DNA of 64,000 nt from Mesorhizobium shangrilense (GCF_040537815.1 NZ_JBEWSZ010000001.1:248001-312000); one strand, 5' to 3'; positions 17,677 to 27,207 are shown, counted from the first letter of the stretch. The notes: generated from the sequence alone by a model not told the origin. A program made the numbers and translations.

Positions 17677-18672
17677 ATGACATCGATCATATCCACCGCC
17701 CGCAGCGTCCAGGCCAAGGGCGACACTCCCGTGCTCATTCTCAGCGAAGCCGAGGTGAAAGACTGCATCGATCCTCGCCGGCTCCTCGACGCCCTTGCCG
17801 AAGGTTTTCGGGCTTTGTCCGACGGCACGATCGTCATTCCGGCGCGGCCGCAACTCGACATTCCCGAAGCCGGCTATTCGCTGGCGATGCCGGCCTGGAT
17901 GGCGGGCATGCATCTGACGGTGAAGATCGTGAATGTGTTCGAAGGCAACATCGCCAAGGGCATCCCCAGCCATCTCGCTACGATCCATTTGTTCGATCCG
18001 GCGACAGGCATGCCGGTCTGCGTCATGGACGGCACCTATATCACCGCCGTGCGCACCTCCGGCTCGGCCGTGCTTTCGGTTCGGGAACTCGCCCGGCGCG
18101 ACGCGAGGATTGTGACCGTGGTGGGCGCCGGCGTGCAGGCCGGCCAGCACCTCAACCTCCTGCCGCTGGTGCGCGACTTCGCCGAAATCCGCGTCGTCTC
18201 GAAAGTGTTTGCGGATGCGCAGGCGCTCGCCGCAGGGCATCCCGGTGTCATTGCCGTCGATGATATCGAGGCCGCGGTGCGCTCGTCGGATGTCGTCTGC
18301 CTGGCAACACATTCCTATGAGCCGGTGATCTCGGCCGAATGGGTTCGTCCAGGCACCCATGTTTCGTCGGTGGGAGTGGCGCCGCCCGGGGGTGAATTGC
18401 CCGTTGAGCTGATCGGCAAGGCCAGCCTGTTCGTCGAAACGAAGGATGCATTTGCCCCGACGCCGGTCGGTTCGTGCGAACTGGCCGGCATCGATCCGGA
18501 AACGGGAACCGAGCTTGGCGCCATGCTGTCGGGTCGACTGTCGGGGAGGGTGAGCGGCGACCAGATCACCGTCTACAAGGCCATGGGCATCGCCATGGAG
18601 GACATGGTGGCGGCGGATCTCGCCTATCGCGAGGCGGTTCGGTGGGGCATTGGGCGGGCGGTTGCGTTGTAG
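17677..18672 (+). CDS. Ornithine cyclodeaminase / mu-crystallin family protein
   Basis: The 331-aa protein shows the family pattern: substrate loop with RPQLDIPEAGYSLAMPAWM, YITAVRTSGSAVLS, and the nucleotide-binding motif VTVVGAGVQAGQH. Members deaminate ornithine to proline or reduce/deaminate other amino acids (alanine dehydrogenase, ketimine reductase). The divergent Lrp-type regulator supports an amino-acid substrate, and a DAO-type oxidase and a peptide-binding protein follow after a repeat element. The exact substrate cannot be told. Confidence 0.85.
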   Translation: MTSIISTARSVQAKGDTPVLILSEAEVKDCIDPRRLLDALAEGFRALSDGTIVIPARPQLDIPEAGYSLAMPAWMAGMHLTVKIVNVFEGNIAKGIPSHLATIHLFDPATGMPVCVMDGTYITAVRTSGSAVLSVRELARRDARIVTVVGAGVQAGQHLNLLPLVRDFAEIRVVSKVFADAQALAAGHPGVIAVDDIEAAVRSSDVVCLATHSYEPVISAEWVRPGTHVSSVGVAPPGGELPVELIGKASLFVETKDAFAPTPVGSCELAGIDPETGTELGAMLSGRLSGRVSGDQITVYKAMGIAMEDMVAADLAYREAVRWGIGRAVAL

Positions 18673-18730
18673 GTCGCGGGGGAGTTGGGTCGACCGAACG
18701 CTTGAGCTGGATCAATCGCAGATGTCAGAG

Positions 18731-18900
18731 CCGCCCCTCATTGCCCTGCAGGGCATTTCTCCCCGTAAACGGAGAGAAAGTAGCTGGCCGCAGTCCTGAT
18801 GTCCTTCTTGCAACGCTGGCGATTGGCGAAAGCGGCGATGACAGCGTCCTTCTCCCCGTTCACGGGGAGAAGTGCCCGGCAGGGCGATGAGGGGCAGCGC
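18731..18900. repeat. RIME-like mosaic palindrome, type A
   Basis: Starts CCGCCCCTCATTGCCCTGC and ends GGGCGATGAGGGGCAGCGC, with inner CTTCTCCCCGTT / CACGGGGAGAAG arms and the core GCAACGCTGGCGATTGGCGA near 18811. Same type as 13576 and 53885. Confidence 0.85.
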
Positions 18901-19016
18901 AAACGGAGGAGGACTAACTCATCCCAAGCGGTTGCCTTCCAGCTATCCACCGCGCCATCAGTTTTCTTATCCGCTAAAGATTGACTGCATACGAAATTAT
19001 TTTTACGACTAAGCCC

Positions 19017-20180
19017 ATGCAGTCGAAGCCCCTTCCACGAGCCCATTCCCGAAAGATCGTCGTCATCGGCGGCGGCATTGCCGGCCTGTCGCTGGCGGCG
19101 GCCGCCGCGGGGGATTGGGCTGATATCACCGTCATCGAGCGCGAGAGCCAGCTTGGTTATCATGCCAGCGGCCGTTCGGCGGCGCTGTTTACCGAGACCT
19201 ATGGCAACCGGCTGGTGCGGGCACTGACGATCGCCAGCCGCAAGGCGATCTTTGATGGCGGCTTCGTCGCCCACAAGCGCGGCGCGCTGCATGTTGGCCG
19301 TGCCGATGACGCTGCGGCGATCGACCGGCTGGCCGCCGAATTGCAGGCGCTGGTGCCCAGCGTGCGGCGTTTGACGGCAGAGGAAGTGCATGCGCTGGTT
19401 CCGGTCATCGATGCCGAGACCACCTGCGGCGGCGTCTATGAGCCGGGCGCGGTGGATGTCGATACGGCCAGGATGCTGGCGGCCAGTGCCTCGGCGCTGA
19501 AGGGCAGGGGCGGCGTTATCCGCACCGGCGAGGAGGTTTTGGCCATTTCGCCGGAAGGCGGCGGCTTTACGGTGACGACCAGTGCGGGCTGCTATCCGGC
19601 CGACATCGTCGTCAATGCCGCCGGCGCCTGGGTCGATGTCGTCGCGGGGCTGGCCGGGCTTCCCCGGCTCGGCTTCCAGCCCAAGCGGCGCACGGCCTTC
19701 CTGTTCGATCCGCCCGAAGGCGCGGATATCAGCGCCTGGCCGCTGGTGGTCGACCTGCACGAGAAATTCTACTTCAAGCCGGATGCCGGACGGCTGATCG
19801 GCTCGCCGGCGGACGAAACCAATTCCGAGCCCTGCGACGCCTATCCGGAAGACATCGACGTCGCCATCGCCGTCGACCGCATCGAGCAGGTCACGTCGAT
19901 GCGCATCGGCCGTCCGTCGACGCCGTGGGCGGGGCTGCGCACCTTTTCGCCGGACCGATCGCCGGTCGCCGGCTTCGATCCGCGCCTGCCCGGTTTCTTC
20001 TGGCTGGGAGGGCAGGGCGGCTACGGTTTCCAGGTGTCGCTGACCCTGGCGCGGATCGGTGCTGCGCTGATGCGCGGCGAAGCGCTGCCCGCCGATGTCG
20101 CCGACCTTTGCGTCACAGTGGAAGCGCTTTCGCCGGAGCGGTTCCTTGGTGCAGTCATGCCACAGGCGGCAACGCCATGA
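19017..20180 (+). CDS. DAO-family FAD-dependent amino-acid oxidase/dehydrogenase
   Basis: The 387-aa protein opens with the dinucleotide-binding motif VVIGGGIAGLSLA and has a DAO-fold layout, ending with GLRTFSPDRSPVAGFD and the flavin-contacting GGQGGYGFQVS. Such enzymes oxidise amines and D- or secondary amino acids to imines. The start at 19017 is preferred because the FAD motif begins 12 residues later; a longer frame exists but has no better start signal. It is 62 bases upstream of a peptide-type binding-protein gene. The pair, together with the cyclodeaminase gene, suggests amino-acid or opine-like catabolism, which is inference. Confidence 0.82.
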   Translation: MQSKPLPRAHSRKIVVIGGGIAGLSLAAAAAGDWADITVIERESQLGYHASGRSAALFTETYGNRLVRALTIASRKAIFDGGFVAHKRGALHVGRADDAAAIDRLAAELQALVPSVRRLTAEEVHALVPVIDAETTCGGVYEPGAVDVDTARMLAASASALKGRGGVIRTGEEVLAISPEGGGFTVTTSAGCYPADIVVNAAGAWVDVVAGLAGLPRLGFQPKRRTAFLFDPPEGADISAWPLVVDLHEKFYFKPDAGRLIGSPADETNSEPCDAYPEDIDVAIAVDRIEQVTSMRIGRPSTPWAGLRTFSPDRSPVAGFDPRLPGFFWLGGQGGYGFQVSLTLARIGAALMRGEALPADVADLCVTVEALSPERFLGAVMPQAATP

Positions 20181-20242
20181 GCCCCAGCCGATCATCCGTT
20201 CAGCCGTGCCTACCCCCAACACTGTCATCAGGAGCGTTTGCG

Positions 20243-21841
20243 ATGAAATCTCTGCGCGCAGTCCTCACCTCGTCCCTTCTGGCTTCGTCCGTTCTTCTCG
20301 GCGGACAAGCCTATGCCAAGACCCTGGTCTATTGTTCGGAAGCCAATCCGGAGACTTTCAATCCGGCGATCGGCATCGCCGACTCAACCATGGACGCCGC
20401 CGCCAAGACGATCTTCAACCGGCTGGTCGAGTTCAAGCCGGGCACGACCGAGGTCGGGCCGGCGCTGGCCGAAAGCTGGGATGTCTCGCCGGATGGCAAG
20501 ACCTACACGTTCCACCTGCGCCACGGCGTAAAATTCCAGTCGAACGAGCATTTCACGCCGACGCGTGAGTTCAATGCCGACGACGTGCTCTACACGTTCA
20601 ATCGCCAGCGCGATGCCAACAATCCCTATCACAAGCTCGGCGGCGGCGCTTACGAGTACTTCAACGCGCTGGGCATGGGCACGCTCATCGACAAGATCGA
20701 CAAGGTCGACGACTACACGGTGCGCTTCACGCTGACGTCGGCCAACGTCACCTTCCTGGCCGGCATCGCGCTCGATTATCTGTCCATCCTGTCGCTGGAG
20801 CAGACCGAGAAGATGGTGGCGGCCGGCACGCCGGAGCTGATCGACAGCGCCCCGGTCGGCACCGGCCCGTTCGTGCTCGATGCCTATGTGCCCGACAGCC
20901 AGGTGCGCTATTCCGCCAACAAGGACTATTGGCGCGGCGCGCCGAAGATCGACACGCTGGTCTTCGCCATCACGCCGGAGCCGACCACCCGCGTCGAGCG
21001 CATCAAGGCCAATGAATGCCAGGTCGCGGCACCGCCGCCGCCGAGCGCTGTTGCCGACTTGCGGTCCGATCCCGACATCAACGTGCTCGACCTCAAGGGC
21101 CAGAACATCGGCATCCTCGGCTTCAATGTCGAGCACCAGCCGCTGGGCGACGTGCGCGTGCGCACCGCACTGGCCAAGGCCATCGACCGCAAGGCGATCG
21201 TCGAGGCGGTCTATGCCGGTGCGGGCACGGTGGCCGGCAGCGTCGTGCCGCCGGCGCAACTCGGCGCGGTCACCGATGCCGGCATTGACTATGATCCCGA
21301 CGGCGCCAAGAAGCTGCTGAAGGACGCCGGCCACGAAAGCGACCTCAAGATCAGCCTGTGGGCGATGCCGGTGTCGCGGCCCTACAATCCCAACGCCAAG
21401 CGCATGGCCGAGATGATCCAGGCCGACTGGGCGAAGGTCGGCGTCAAGGCCGAGATCGTCAGCTTCGAGTGGGGCGAATACCTGAAGCGCACGGCGGCGG
21501 GCGAGCAGGACACGTTCCTGCTCGGCGGCAGCAGCGATAACGGCGATCCCGACAACATGCTGAGCTATCTCTTGTCCTGCGACGGCGTGAAGGGCGGCTC
21601 CAACCGCTCGCGCTGGTGCGACAAGGATTTTGAAAAGCTGCTGGACGAAGGCCGCGTCGCCGCCGACCCGAAGGAACGCGCCGCGATCTACCAGAAGGCG
21701 CAGGCAATCCTGAAAGCCCAGGTGCCCGTGGCGCCGATCGCCCATTCGATGGTGGCGATCCCCGTGCGCAAGAGCGTGCTGAATTATGTGCTCGACCCAT
21801 TCGGCCGGCAGAATTTCGCCGCGGTCGATATGGCGGAGTAG
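20243..21841 (+). CDS. ABC transporter substrate-binding protein, DppA/OppA family
   Basis: The 532-aa product has a signal peptide (SSVLLGGQAYA|K) and the family 5 binding-protein layout: TLVYCSEANPETFNPAIG, the GPALAESWDVSPDGKTYTFH signature and RVRTALAKAIDR. The chosen start has CAGGAGCG upstream; the longer frame overlaps the oxidase gene. These proteins deliver dipeptides, oligopeptides, opines or glutathione to an ABC importer. No permease or ATPase gene is adjacent, as in the sugar cluster at 5.2 kb. Confidence 0.9.
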   Translation: MKSLRAVLTSSLLASSVLLGGQAYAKTLVYCSEANPETFNPAIGIADSTMDAAAKTIFNRLVEFKPGTTEVGPALAESWDVSPDGKTYTFHLRHGVKFQSNEHFTPTREFNADDVLYTFNRQRDANNPYHKLGGGAYEYFNALGMGTLIDKIDKVDDYTVRFTLTSANVTFLAGIALDYLSILSLEQTEKMVAAGTPELIDSAPVGTGPFVLDAYVPDSQVRYSANKDYWRGAPKIDTLVFAITPEPTTRVERIKANECQVAAPPPPSAVADLRSDPDINVLDLKGQNIGILGFNVEHQPLGDVRVRTALAKAIDRKAIVEAVYAGAGTVAGSVVPPAQLGAVTDAGIDYDPDGAKKLLKDAGHESDLKISLWAMPVSRPYNPNAKRMAEMIQADWAKVGVKAEIVSFEWGEYLKRTAAGEQDTFLLGGSSDNGDPDNMLSYLLSCDGVKGGSNRSRWCDKDFEKLLDEGRVAADPKERAAIYQKAQAILKAQVPVAPIAHSMVAIPVRKSVLNYVLDPFGRQNFAAVDMAE

Positions 21842-21860
21842 GGGCCAATCACGTCGGGTG

Positions 21861-21980
21861 CCCCCCTCATCCGGCCGCTGCGCGGCCACCTTCTCCCCGC
21901 TGGGGAGAAGAGGTTTTCGAACTTGGCGCCTCTTCTCCCCAGCGGGGAGAAGGTGGCCCGAAGGGCCGGATGAGGGGGCC
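21861..21980. repeat. RIME-like palindrome, type C
   Basis: Nearly perfect long inverted repeat: it begins CCCCCTCATCCGGCC and ends GGCCGGATGAGGGGG, with inner arms ACCTTCTCCCCGC / GGGGAGAAGGT and a short unique centre. Related to the elements at 32033 and 56420. Confidence 0.85.
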
Positions 21981-22020
21981 TTCCACAAAGGCACAACGCC
22001 AGTCGATTTGCGATGATCCG

Positions 22021-23145
22021 ATGCTCCACAAAAGCGAGACCGCCATGCTGAAAGACCTCAACACCCTCCTCGACCGCTACCTCGCCGACGGCGCGGTGGG
22101 TGCGTCGCTCGCCTACGCCAAGGGCGGCTCGACGCCGGTGGCCGTGACAGCCGGCTTCGCCGACCGCGAGCAGGGCGTGGCCGTCCTGCCAGACCGGCTG
22201 TTCAAGATCGGCAGCTGCACCAAGACCTTCGTGGCGGCCGCTCTGGTCAAGCTCGCCCAGGATGGCAAGCTCGACCTGTCGGCGCCGATCTCCGGCTGGT
22301 TTCCCGACCTGCCGGGCGCCCCGAATATCTCCGTGCGCCAGCTGGTCAACCATCGCAGCGGGCTGCCGGAATTCGAATATTACATTCCCATGGACCCGAC
22401 CCGGCGCTGGACGCCGCAACAGCTGGTCGACATCGCCTTCGCTTCCGAGAAGCCGAAGTCGCCCGGTGGCCCCGCCGTCTACAACAACACCGGCTATGTG
22501 CTGGCTGGCATGCTCATCGAGGCCGTTTCCGGCCAGTCGCTGGGCGGCTATGTCAGAAACGCGGTGCTGCAGCCGCTCGGGTTGAAGAACACCTGGTCGC
22601 CGGCCACGGAAGCGTTTCCGGAAAAATCCATGGTGCGCGGCTATTATCATCGGCCGCCGCCGGCCCCGGGCGCATCGACCGACCTCGCCTCGGGCGGCGA
22701 GATGTGGCGCATGGATGGCGTGCTGCCCTATTCGGAAGCGCTGCAGGATTCGTCGGATTCGTTTCCGTTCAGCGGCGCCTATGGCTGCGGCGACATGGTG
22801 TCGACACCGACGGACATGGTGGGCTTCATGCGCGGACTGTTCGGCGGCCGGGTTATCTCGCCCGCCTTCTTCGCCGAGATGTTCGAGAGCCGCGCGCCGG
22901 TCAGCTTTCCGGGCACGCGCATGCGCGAGACGGGCGCCGGCCTGTTCCAGAGCGCCTACGCCGACCGCGCCTTCTACGGCCATCAGGGCAGCATCCCCGG
23001 CTATGTCTCGGTCATGCTGCACGACCCGCAATCGCACCTGACCATCGCCATGACCAGCAATGTCGGCTCCGGCAACCGCCTGTCCTTCCAGGCCAGCGGG
23101 CTACATCCGGTGGTAGATGAAGCGATCGGGATTTTGCTGGGGTGA
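22021..23145 (+). CDS. Beta-lactamase-family serine hydrolase
   Basis: The 374-aa protein carries the class C beta-lactamase/D-Ala-peptidase motifs: nucleophile S65-C-T-K68, Y154-N-N156, and the third motif H321-Q-G323. There is no signal peptide, so it is probably cytosolic and more likely an esterase or peptidase than a resistance enzyme. An ATG at 22045 is a second possible start; neither has a strong ribosome binding site. It lies immediately after a type C repeat and converges with an AraC regulator gene. Confidence 0.87.
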   Translation: MLHKSETAMLKDLNTLLDRYLADGAVGASLAYAKGGSTPVAVTAGFADREQGVAVLPDRLFKIGSCTKTFVAAALVKLAQDGKLDLSAPISGWFPDLPGAPNISVRQLVNHRSGLPEFEYYIPMDPTRRWTPQQLVDIAFASEKPKSPGGPAVYNNTGYVLAGMLIEAVSGQSLGGYVRNAVLQPLGLKNTWSPATEAFPEKSMVRGYYHRPPPAPGASTDLASGGEMWRMDGVLPYSEALQDSSDSFPFSGAYGCGDMVSTPTDMVGFMRGLFGGRVISPAFFAEMFESRAPVSFPGTRMRETGAGLFQSAYADRAFYGHQGSIPGYVSVMLHDPQSHLTIAMTSNVGSGNRLSFQASGLHPVVDEAIGILLG

Positions 23146-23181
23146 GGGGCGGCCACGGGTAGCGTGGGCAGGGCGCGCCGG

Positions 23182-24141
23182 TCAGGCCGCGTCGCGTCTG
23201 TCGGCCGGCGGTGCCTCCTCCGGCAAGGGCGGCTGGCTTCCGCGACGGCCGTATTGCCGGGGTGAGCAGCCCATGACCCGCTTGAAGGCGGTGCTGAAGG
23301 CGCTTTCGGATTCGTAGCCGAGCGACAGCGCGATGACGGAAACGGGATCGCCGGAATCGGCCAGCCTGTCGCCAGCCAGCAGCATGCGCCAGCGCGTCAG
23401 ATAGTCCATCGGGGAGACGCCGACCGTCTCCTTGAACCGCAGCGCGAAGGTCGAGCGTGACATGCCGGCGCGCTCGGCCAGCGCCTGCAATGTCCAGCCA
23501 TGCGCGGGGTCGTCATGCATCGCCGATATCGCCGCGCCCATCTGCCGGTCAGCCAGGGCGAACAGCCAGCCGACGCCGCCGTGCAAGCCCGTCATGTGCA
23601 GCCGCAACGCCTCGATCAGGATCATGTGGGCGAGGTGCTCGACGATGAGAAAGCCGCCCGGCTGGGGCGCGCGCAATTCCTGCATCATCCGCTCGACGGG
23701 CCAGCGCAGCGCCGAGTGGTCGGATTCGCCGCGGATATGGACGATGGGCGGCAGCATGCGCAACAGGATGCCAGCATGGTCGCCCGACAGGCCGAAGCGG
23801 CTGCTGACCAGCAGGAAATCGCCGCCGCCCTTGTGGGTGGTGATGCCGCCGGTGCGCGCCGGCGAAAATACCGCTGACGCCTCGACCGGCGTCACCGCTA
23901 GGTCGCTGGCAAGGCGGAAGGGGCGCCCGCGCGGCAGCAGGAAGCAGTCGCCCGTCTCCAGTTGCACCGCATCGGCTTCGCCCTCGACGGAGAGCCAGCA
24001 CTGGCCGGAGACCACGGCGCCGCATTTGATGGCGGCCTGTTGGTCGGGGAACTGGATCGACCAGTCGCCGCCCGCGTCCAGTCCGGCGGACAGGTAGTTG
24101 CGCGGCTTGAGCAGCGACAGCACGTCTGACAGGGGATCCAT
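23182..24141 (-). CDS. AraC-family regulator with N-terminal cupin domain
   Basis: The 319-aa protein has an AraC-type cupin (SIQFPDQQAAIKCGAVVSGQ, GDCFLLPRGRPFRLA) and a C-terminal double helix-turn-helix (LAERAGMSRSTFALRFKETV, then SLGYESESAFSTAFKRVMG). This architecture (Cupin_6 plus HTH_18) often regulates a neighbouring oxidoreductase. It is divergent from an NAD-dependent epimerase-type gene at 24267, its likely target. Confidence 0.9.
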   Translation of the reverse strand: MDPLSDVLSLLKPRNYLSAGLDAGGDWSIQFPDQQAAIKCGAVVSGQCWLSVEGEADAVQLETGDCFLLPRGRPFRLASDLAVTPVEASAVFSPARTGGITTHKGGGDFLLVSSRFGLSGDHAGILLRMLPPIVHIRGESDHSALRWPVERMMQELRAPQPGGFLIVEHLAHMILIEALRLHMTGLHGGVGWLFALADRQMGAAISAMHDDPAHGWTLQALAERAGMSRSTFALRFKETVGVSPMDYLTRWRMLLAGDRLADSGDPVSVIALSLGYESESAFSTAFKRVMGCSPRQYGRRGSQPPLPEEAPPADRRDAA

Positions 24142-24266
24142 GGCATTTCCGGACGATCGCGAAGATAATGCGGACTTTACAGCATGGATCGTATGTCCTC
24201 AACCGCCTAGCTTGATTGCAACGGGGCCTGTCAACGCGGTCTCAAGCGGAAGCAAGGAGATCTGTC

Positions 24267-25160
24267 ATGCGTGTGTTCGTTACCGGTGCCACCGGATTTG
24301 TCGGCTCGGCCGTCGTGCGGGAACTCATCGGCGCGGGCCATCAGGTGCTCGGCCTTGCCCGCTCGGACGAGGGAGCCAAGGCGATCGCCGCCGCCGGGGC
24401 CGAAGCGCTGCGCGGCGACATCGAGGATCTGGAAAGCCTGCGCCGAGGCGTCGCCCAGGTGGACGGCGTCATCCACACGGCGTTCAACCACGATTTTTCG
24501 AAATTCGCTGCCAATTGCGGGGGGGACAAGCGTGCCATCGAGACGATCGGCGCTGCGCTCGAAGGCTCCGAGCGGCCGCTGCTCGTCACCTCAGGCATGG
24601 GGCTGGTGAGGAATGGCGGCGTGGCGACCGAGGACAATGACCCGATGCCCGTCTCGGCGTCTTATCCGCGCGCTTCGGAAGCGGCGGCCGAGGCCCTGGC
24701 GGCCCGCGGCGTGCGCGCCTCGGCGGTGCGTCTTTCGCCTTCCGTCCATGGCGACGGCGATCACGGCTTCGTGCCGATGCTGATCGGCGTCGCGCGCCAG
24801 AAGGGCGTTTCGGCCTATATTGGCGCGGGGCAGAACCGCTGGCCGGCGGTGCACCGGCTCGACGCCGCAAGGCTGTTCCGGCTGGCGCTGGAGCAGGGGG
24901 CAGGGGGCGCGCGCTATCACGCCGTCGATGACGAGGGCGTGGCGACCTGCGAGATCGCCGAGGTCATCGGCCGGCGTCTCAACCTGCCGGTGGTCAGCAA
25001 GACCGCCGAGGAGGCCGCCGGGCATTTCGGCTTCATCGGCCACTTCTTTGCCATGGACTGGCCGACCTCGAGCGCGAAGACGCGAGCGCTGCTGGGCTGG
25101 CTGCCGAAGCAGGCTGGCCTGATCGAGGACCTCGACCATTCCCGTTACTTCGGCGGCTGA
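24267..25160 (+). CDS. NAD-dependent epimerase/dehydratase family (extended SDR) protein
   Basis: The 297-aa protein begins [20 protein letters not shown], the extended-SDR Rossmann motif, and continues like the family of NmrA/epimerase-type oxidoreductases common next to AraC regulators. The usual Tyr-x3-Lys pair appears altered ([15 protein letters not shown]: Tyr is followed by Arg two residues later, no Lys at the expected place), so catalysis may differ. CAAGGAGATCTGTC gives a strong ribosome binding site for 24267. Substrate unknown. Confidence 0.83.
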   Translation: MRVFVTGATGFVGSAVVRELIGAGHQVLGLARSDEGAKAIAAAGAEALRGDIEDLESLRRGVAQVDGVIHTAFNHDFSKFAANCGGDKRAIETIGAALEGSERPLLVTSGMGLVRNGGVATEDNDPMPVSASYPRASEAAAEALAARGVRASAVRLSPSVHGDGDHGFVPMLIGVARQKGVSAYIGAGQNRWPAVHRLDAARLFRLALEQGAGGARYHAVDDEGVATCEIAEVIGRRLNLPVVSKTAEEAAGHFGFIGHFFAMDWPTSSAKTRALLGWLPKQAGLIEDLDHSRYFGG

Positions 25161-25283
25161 AGCAAGGGGTACTCTTCGCAAGAATCCTCATGGGATGACT
25201 CTGCGGGCCGAGCCAAGAACTGGTGGCAGCCTCCATTCCAGGGTGGAGAGACCTTCCAAGATGTGAGACGTTGCGGCGAACTC

Positions 25284-25982
25284 ATGGAAAACGCCGCAGT
25301 GAAACCCACGCTCCCGCTCTTGCTCAGCCTCAATGCCGGCTATGTCGACACGGCCGGCTTCCTGGCCTTGCAGGGCCTGTTCACCGCGCATGTCACCGGA
25401 AATTTCGTCACGCTGGGCGCCTCGCTGGTGCTGGGCATTTCCGGCGTGGTGGCCAAGCTCTTGGCGCTGCCGGTGTTCTGCATCGTTGTCATGCTGTCCC
25501 GGCTGGTCGGCAACCGCTTGCGCCAGCGCAAGCTGCCGGCGCTCGGCATCCTGCTGGCGGTCAAGCTGGCGCTGCTGGTCGCAGGTGCCGCGCTGGCCAT
25601 CAGGCTTGGGCCGTTCCCCAGCGGCGACAGCCTGGCCGCGATCGTCACGGGCATGACGCTGGTCGCCGCGATGGCGATCCAGAACGCGGTGCACCGCATC
25701 CATCTCTCCAACGCGCCGCCGTCGACGCTGATGACCGGCACGACGACGCAGATCATGATCGACCTTGGCGACCTGCTGGGCGGCGTGGCGGCCGACGCCC
25801 GGCCGGCAATCGTTGCCCGTCTCAAGCGCATGGCGGTGGCTGTCGCGGTGTTCGCTGTCGGCTGCGGTTCGGCAGCGCTTGGCTTTGCCTTCGCCAGCGT
25901 CTGGTGTTTCGTGGTGCCGCCGGTGGTGGCATTGGCCGCGCTGGTGCTGCGGCTGTCGGCGCCGGAGGAGGAGGCGAAGTAA
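25284..25982 (+). CDS. DUF1275 (YoaK family) membrane protein
   Basis: The 232-aa protein has about six hydrophobic segments and the DUF1275 start: LLLSLNAGYVDTAGFLALQG, then FTAHVTGNFVTLG. The conserved AIQNAVHRIHLSNAPPSTLM and TGTTTQIMIDL are also typical. The ATG at 25284 is preferred to an upstream GTG at 25263. The family is widespread, its function undefined, location inner membrane. It is followed by a small P-loop kinase gene but spacing (80 bases) does not prove an operon. Confidence 0.85.
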   Translation: MENAAVKPTLPLLLSLNAGYVDTAGFLALQGLFTAHVTGNFVTLGASLVLGISGVVAKLLALPVFCIVVMLSRLVGNRLRQRKLPALGILLAVKLALLVAGAALAIRLGPFPSGDSLAAIVTGMTLVAAMAIQNAVHRIHLSNAPPSTLMTGTTTQIMIDLGDLLGGVAADARPAIVARLKRMAVAVAVFAVGCGSAALGFAFASVWCFVVPPVVALAALVLRLSAPEEEAK

Positions 25983-26062
25983 CCAGCGGATGTCGTTGGC
26001 CCAATGCCAAGCCCGAATTGCAGGCTGGAATTGCCTGCCGTCCTGCGTTAGACGGCGGCCCG

Positions 26063-26602
26063 ATGGTTGAACATGCAGGCGAAATCCTGATCCTCACCGG
26101 CCCGCCAGGGTCAGGCAAGACGACGACGGCACGGGCTCTTGCCGATGAGGCTGGCTCGCCCAAGGTGCATCTGCACTCCGACGATTTCTGGCATTTCATC
26201 AAGCATGGCGCCGTGGCGCCTTATCTGCCCAAAGCCCATGACCAGAACAAAGTGGTCGTTGACGTGCTGGCCAAGGTGGCGCAGGGCTACGCCGAAGGCG
26301 GCTATTTCGTCGTGGTCGACGGCATTGTCGGTCCCTGGTTCCTGTCGCCGTTCGCTGCGTTGCCCGTGCCGCTCCATTATGTGGTGCTGCGTCCACCGCT
26401 CGATGTCGCCATCCAGCGTTGCCGAGAGCGCGGTGGCGACACGCTGACCGATCCCGAGCCCATTACGGCGCTGCATCAACAGTTCTCCTCCCTGTCGGAG
26501 CTTGAACGGCATGTCCTGCCAACGGGGTCACAGAGCCCGCAAGAGGTGCTCCGTGAGGTAATTGCCGCCCTCGACAGCGAAGGCTTTCGCCTGTCGACCT
26601 GA
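26063..26602 (+). CDS. Small P-loop kinase (AAA_33-type)
   Basis: The 179-aa product has a Walker A motif GPPGSGKT (13-20) at the N-terminus, then HLHSDDFWHFIKHG and VVVDGIVGPWFLSPF, as in zeta-toxin/shikimate/adenylyl-sulfate-kinase-like small kinases. A helical C-terminus follows. The true phosphate acceptor is unknown; homologues are annotated AAA family ATPase or gluconate-kinase-like. It converges with the MarR gene at 26652. Confidence 0.8.
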   Translation: MVEHAGEILILTGPPGSGKTTTARALADEAGSPKVHLHSDDFWHFIKHGAVAPYLPKAHDQNKVVVDVLAKVAQGYAEGGYFVVVDGIVGPWFLSPFAALPVPLHYVVLRPPLDVAIQRCRERGGDTLTDPEPITALHQQFSSLSELERHVLPTGSQSPQEVLREVIAALDSEGFRLST

Positions 26603-26651
26603 TGGGTGGTCGATGCTTGCCGTCGGCCGTGGTGCCGAAGCGGCGGTCCCG

Positions 26652-27104
26652 TCAGTCTTCGTCCGTCCAGATCAGGCGGAGCAGGCGCAGCAGCGTCGTC
26701 CGGTCCTTTTTCGTAAGCCGATGCAGGAACCGGTCCTCGTGGCGGCGAACCTGTCGCCTCCACCCAGGCATTGCCTGTTTCGCGGCCGTCGTCAGGGTCA
26801 GCACCCGCACGCGCTTGTCTTCGGCATGGTCGTCACGCTCGACCAGTCCGCGCTCTTCGAGTTCAGCCAGCAGTGGCGCCATGTTGGCGCTCTTCATGCC
26901 GAGCAGGCGGCAGAGCTCGGCGGCGCGGATACCTGGTCGCTCGTCGATCAGCGCCAGCATGCCGTAGGTGACCGGGCGCAACGACGCTTCCGCCAGTTCG
27001 ATGGCGAAATCATTGAGCGCCAGGGACGAGGCGCGCCGCAGATTGTAGCCGATCTGCGCGTCAAGAGCGTCCTGCGGGTCGGTGCGAAGCCGGGTCTCAT
27101 CCAT
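26652..27104 (-). CDS. MarR-family repressor of the hydroxycinnamate operon
   Basis: The 150-aa protein has the MarR winged helix (ELCRLLGMKSANMAPLLAEL, EERGLVERDDHAEDKRVRVL). It is divergent from the hydratase-lyase and CoA-ligase genes. Two nearly identical 13-bp palindromes lie in the gap. MarR proteins of this kind (CouR, FerC, FerR) are known to repress hydroxycinnamate degradation genes and to respond to the CoA thioester; that mechanism is inferred here. The start at 27104 was preferred over 27161, which runs through the operator region. Confidence 0.88.
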   Translation of the reverse strand: MDETRLRTDPQDALDAQIGYNLRRASSLALNDFAIELAEASLRPVTYGMLALIDERPGIRAAELCRLLGMKSANMAPLLAELEERGLVERDDHAEDKRVRVLTLTTAAKQAMPGWRRQVRRHEDRFLHRLTKKDRTTLLRLLRLIWTDED

Positions 27105-27150
27105 GCCGTAACCGATCGCCGCGATACAAGACCTTGTCAAGGGAAAAAGA

Positions 27151-27188
27151 CTATGCGACATAGCGGAATGATAGCTATGTTACATAGC
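27151..27188 (+). promoter_or_regulatory. Paired MarR operators
   Basis: Two perfect palindromes, CTATG-CGA-CATAG at 27151-27163 and CTATG-TTA-CATAG at 27175-27187 (extended by flanking G/C), have centres 24 bp apart. They lie in the gap between the divergent MarR gene and the hydratase-lyase gene, ending 20 bases before the latter's start, so they probably overlap its promoter and possibly the repressor's own. Confidence 0.75.
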
Positions 27189-27207
27189 GATATAAGGGAG
27201 GATTATC

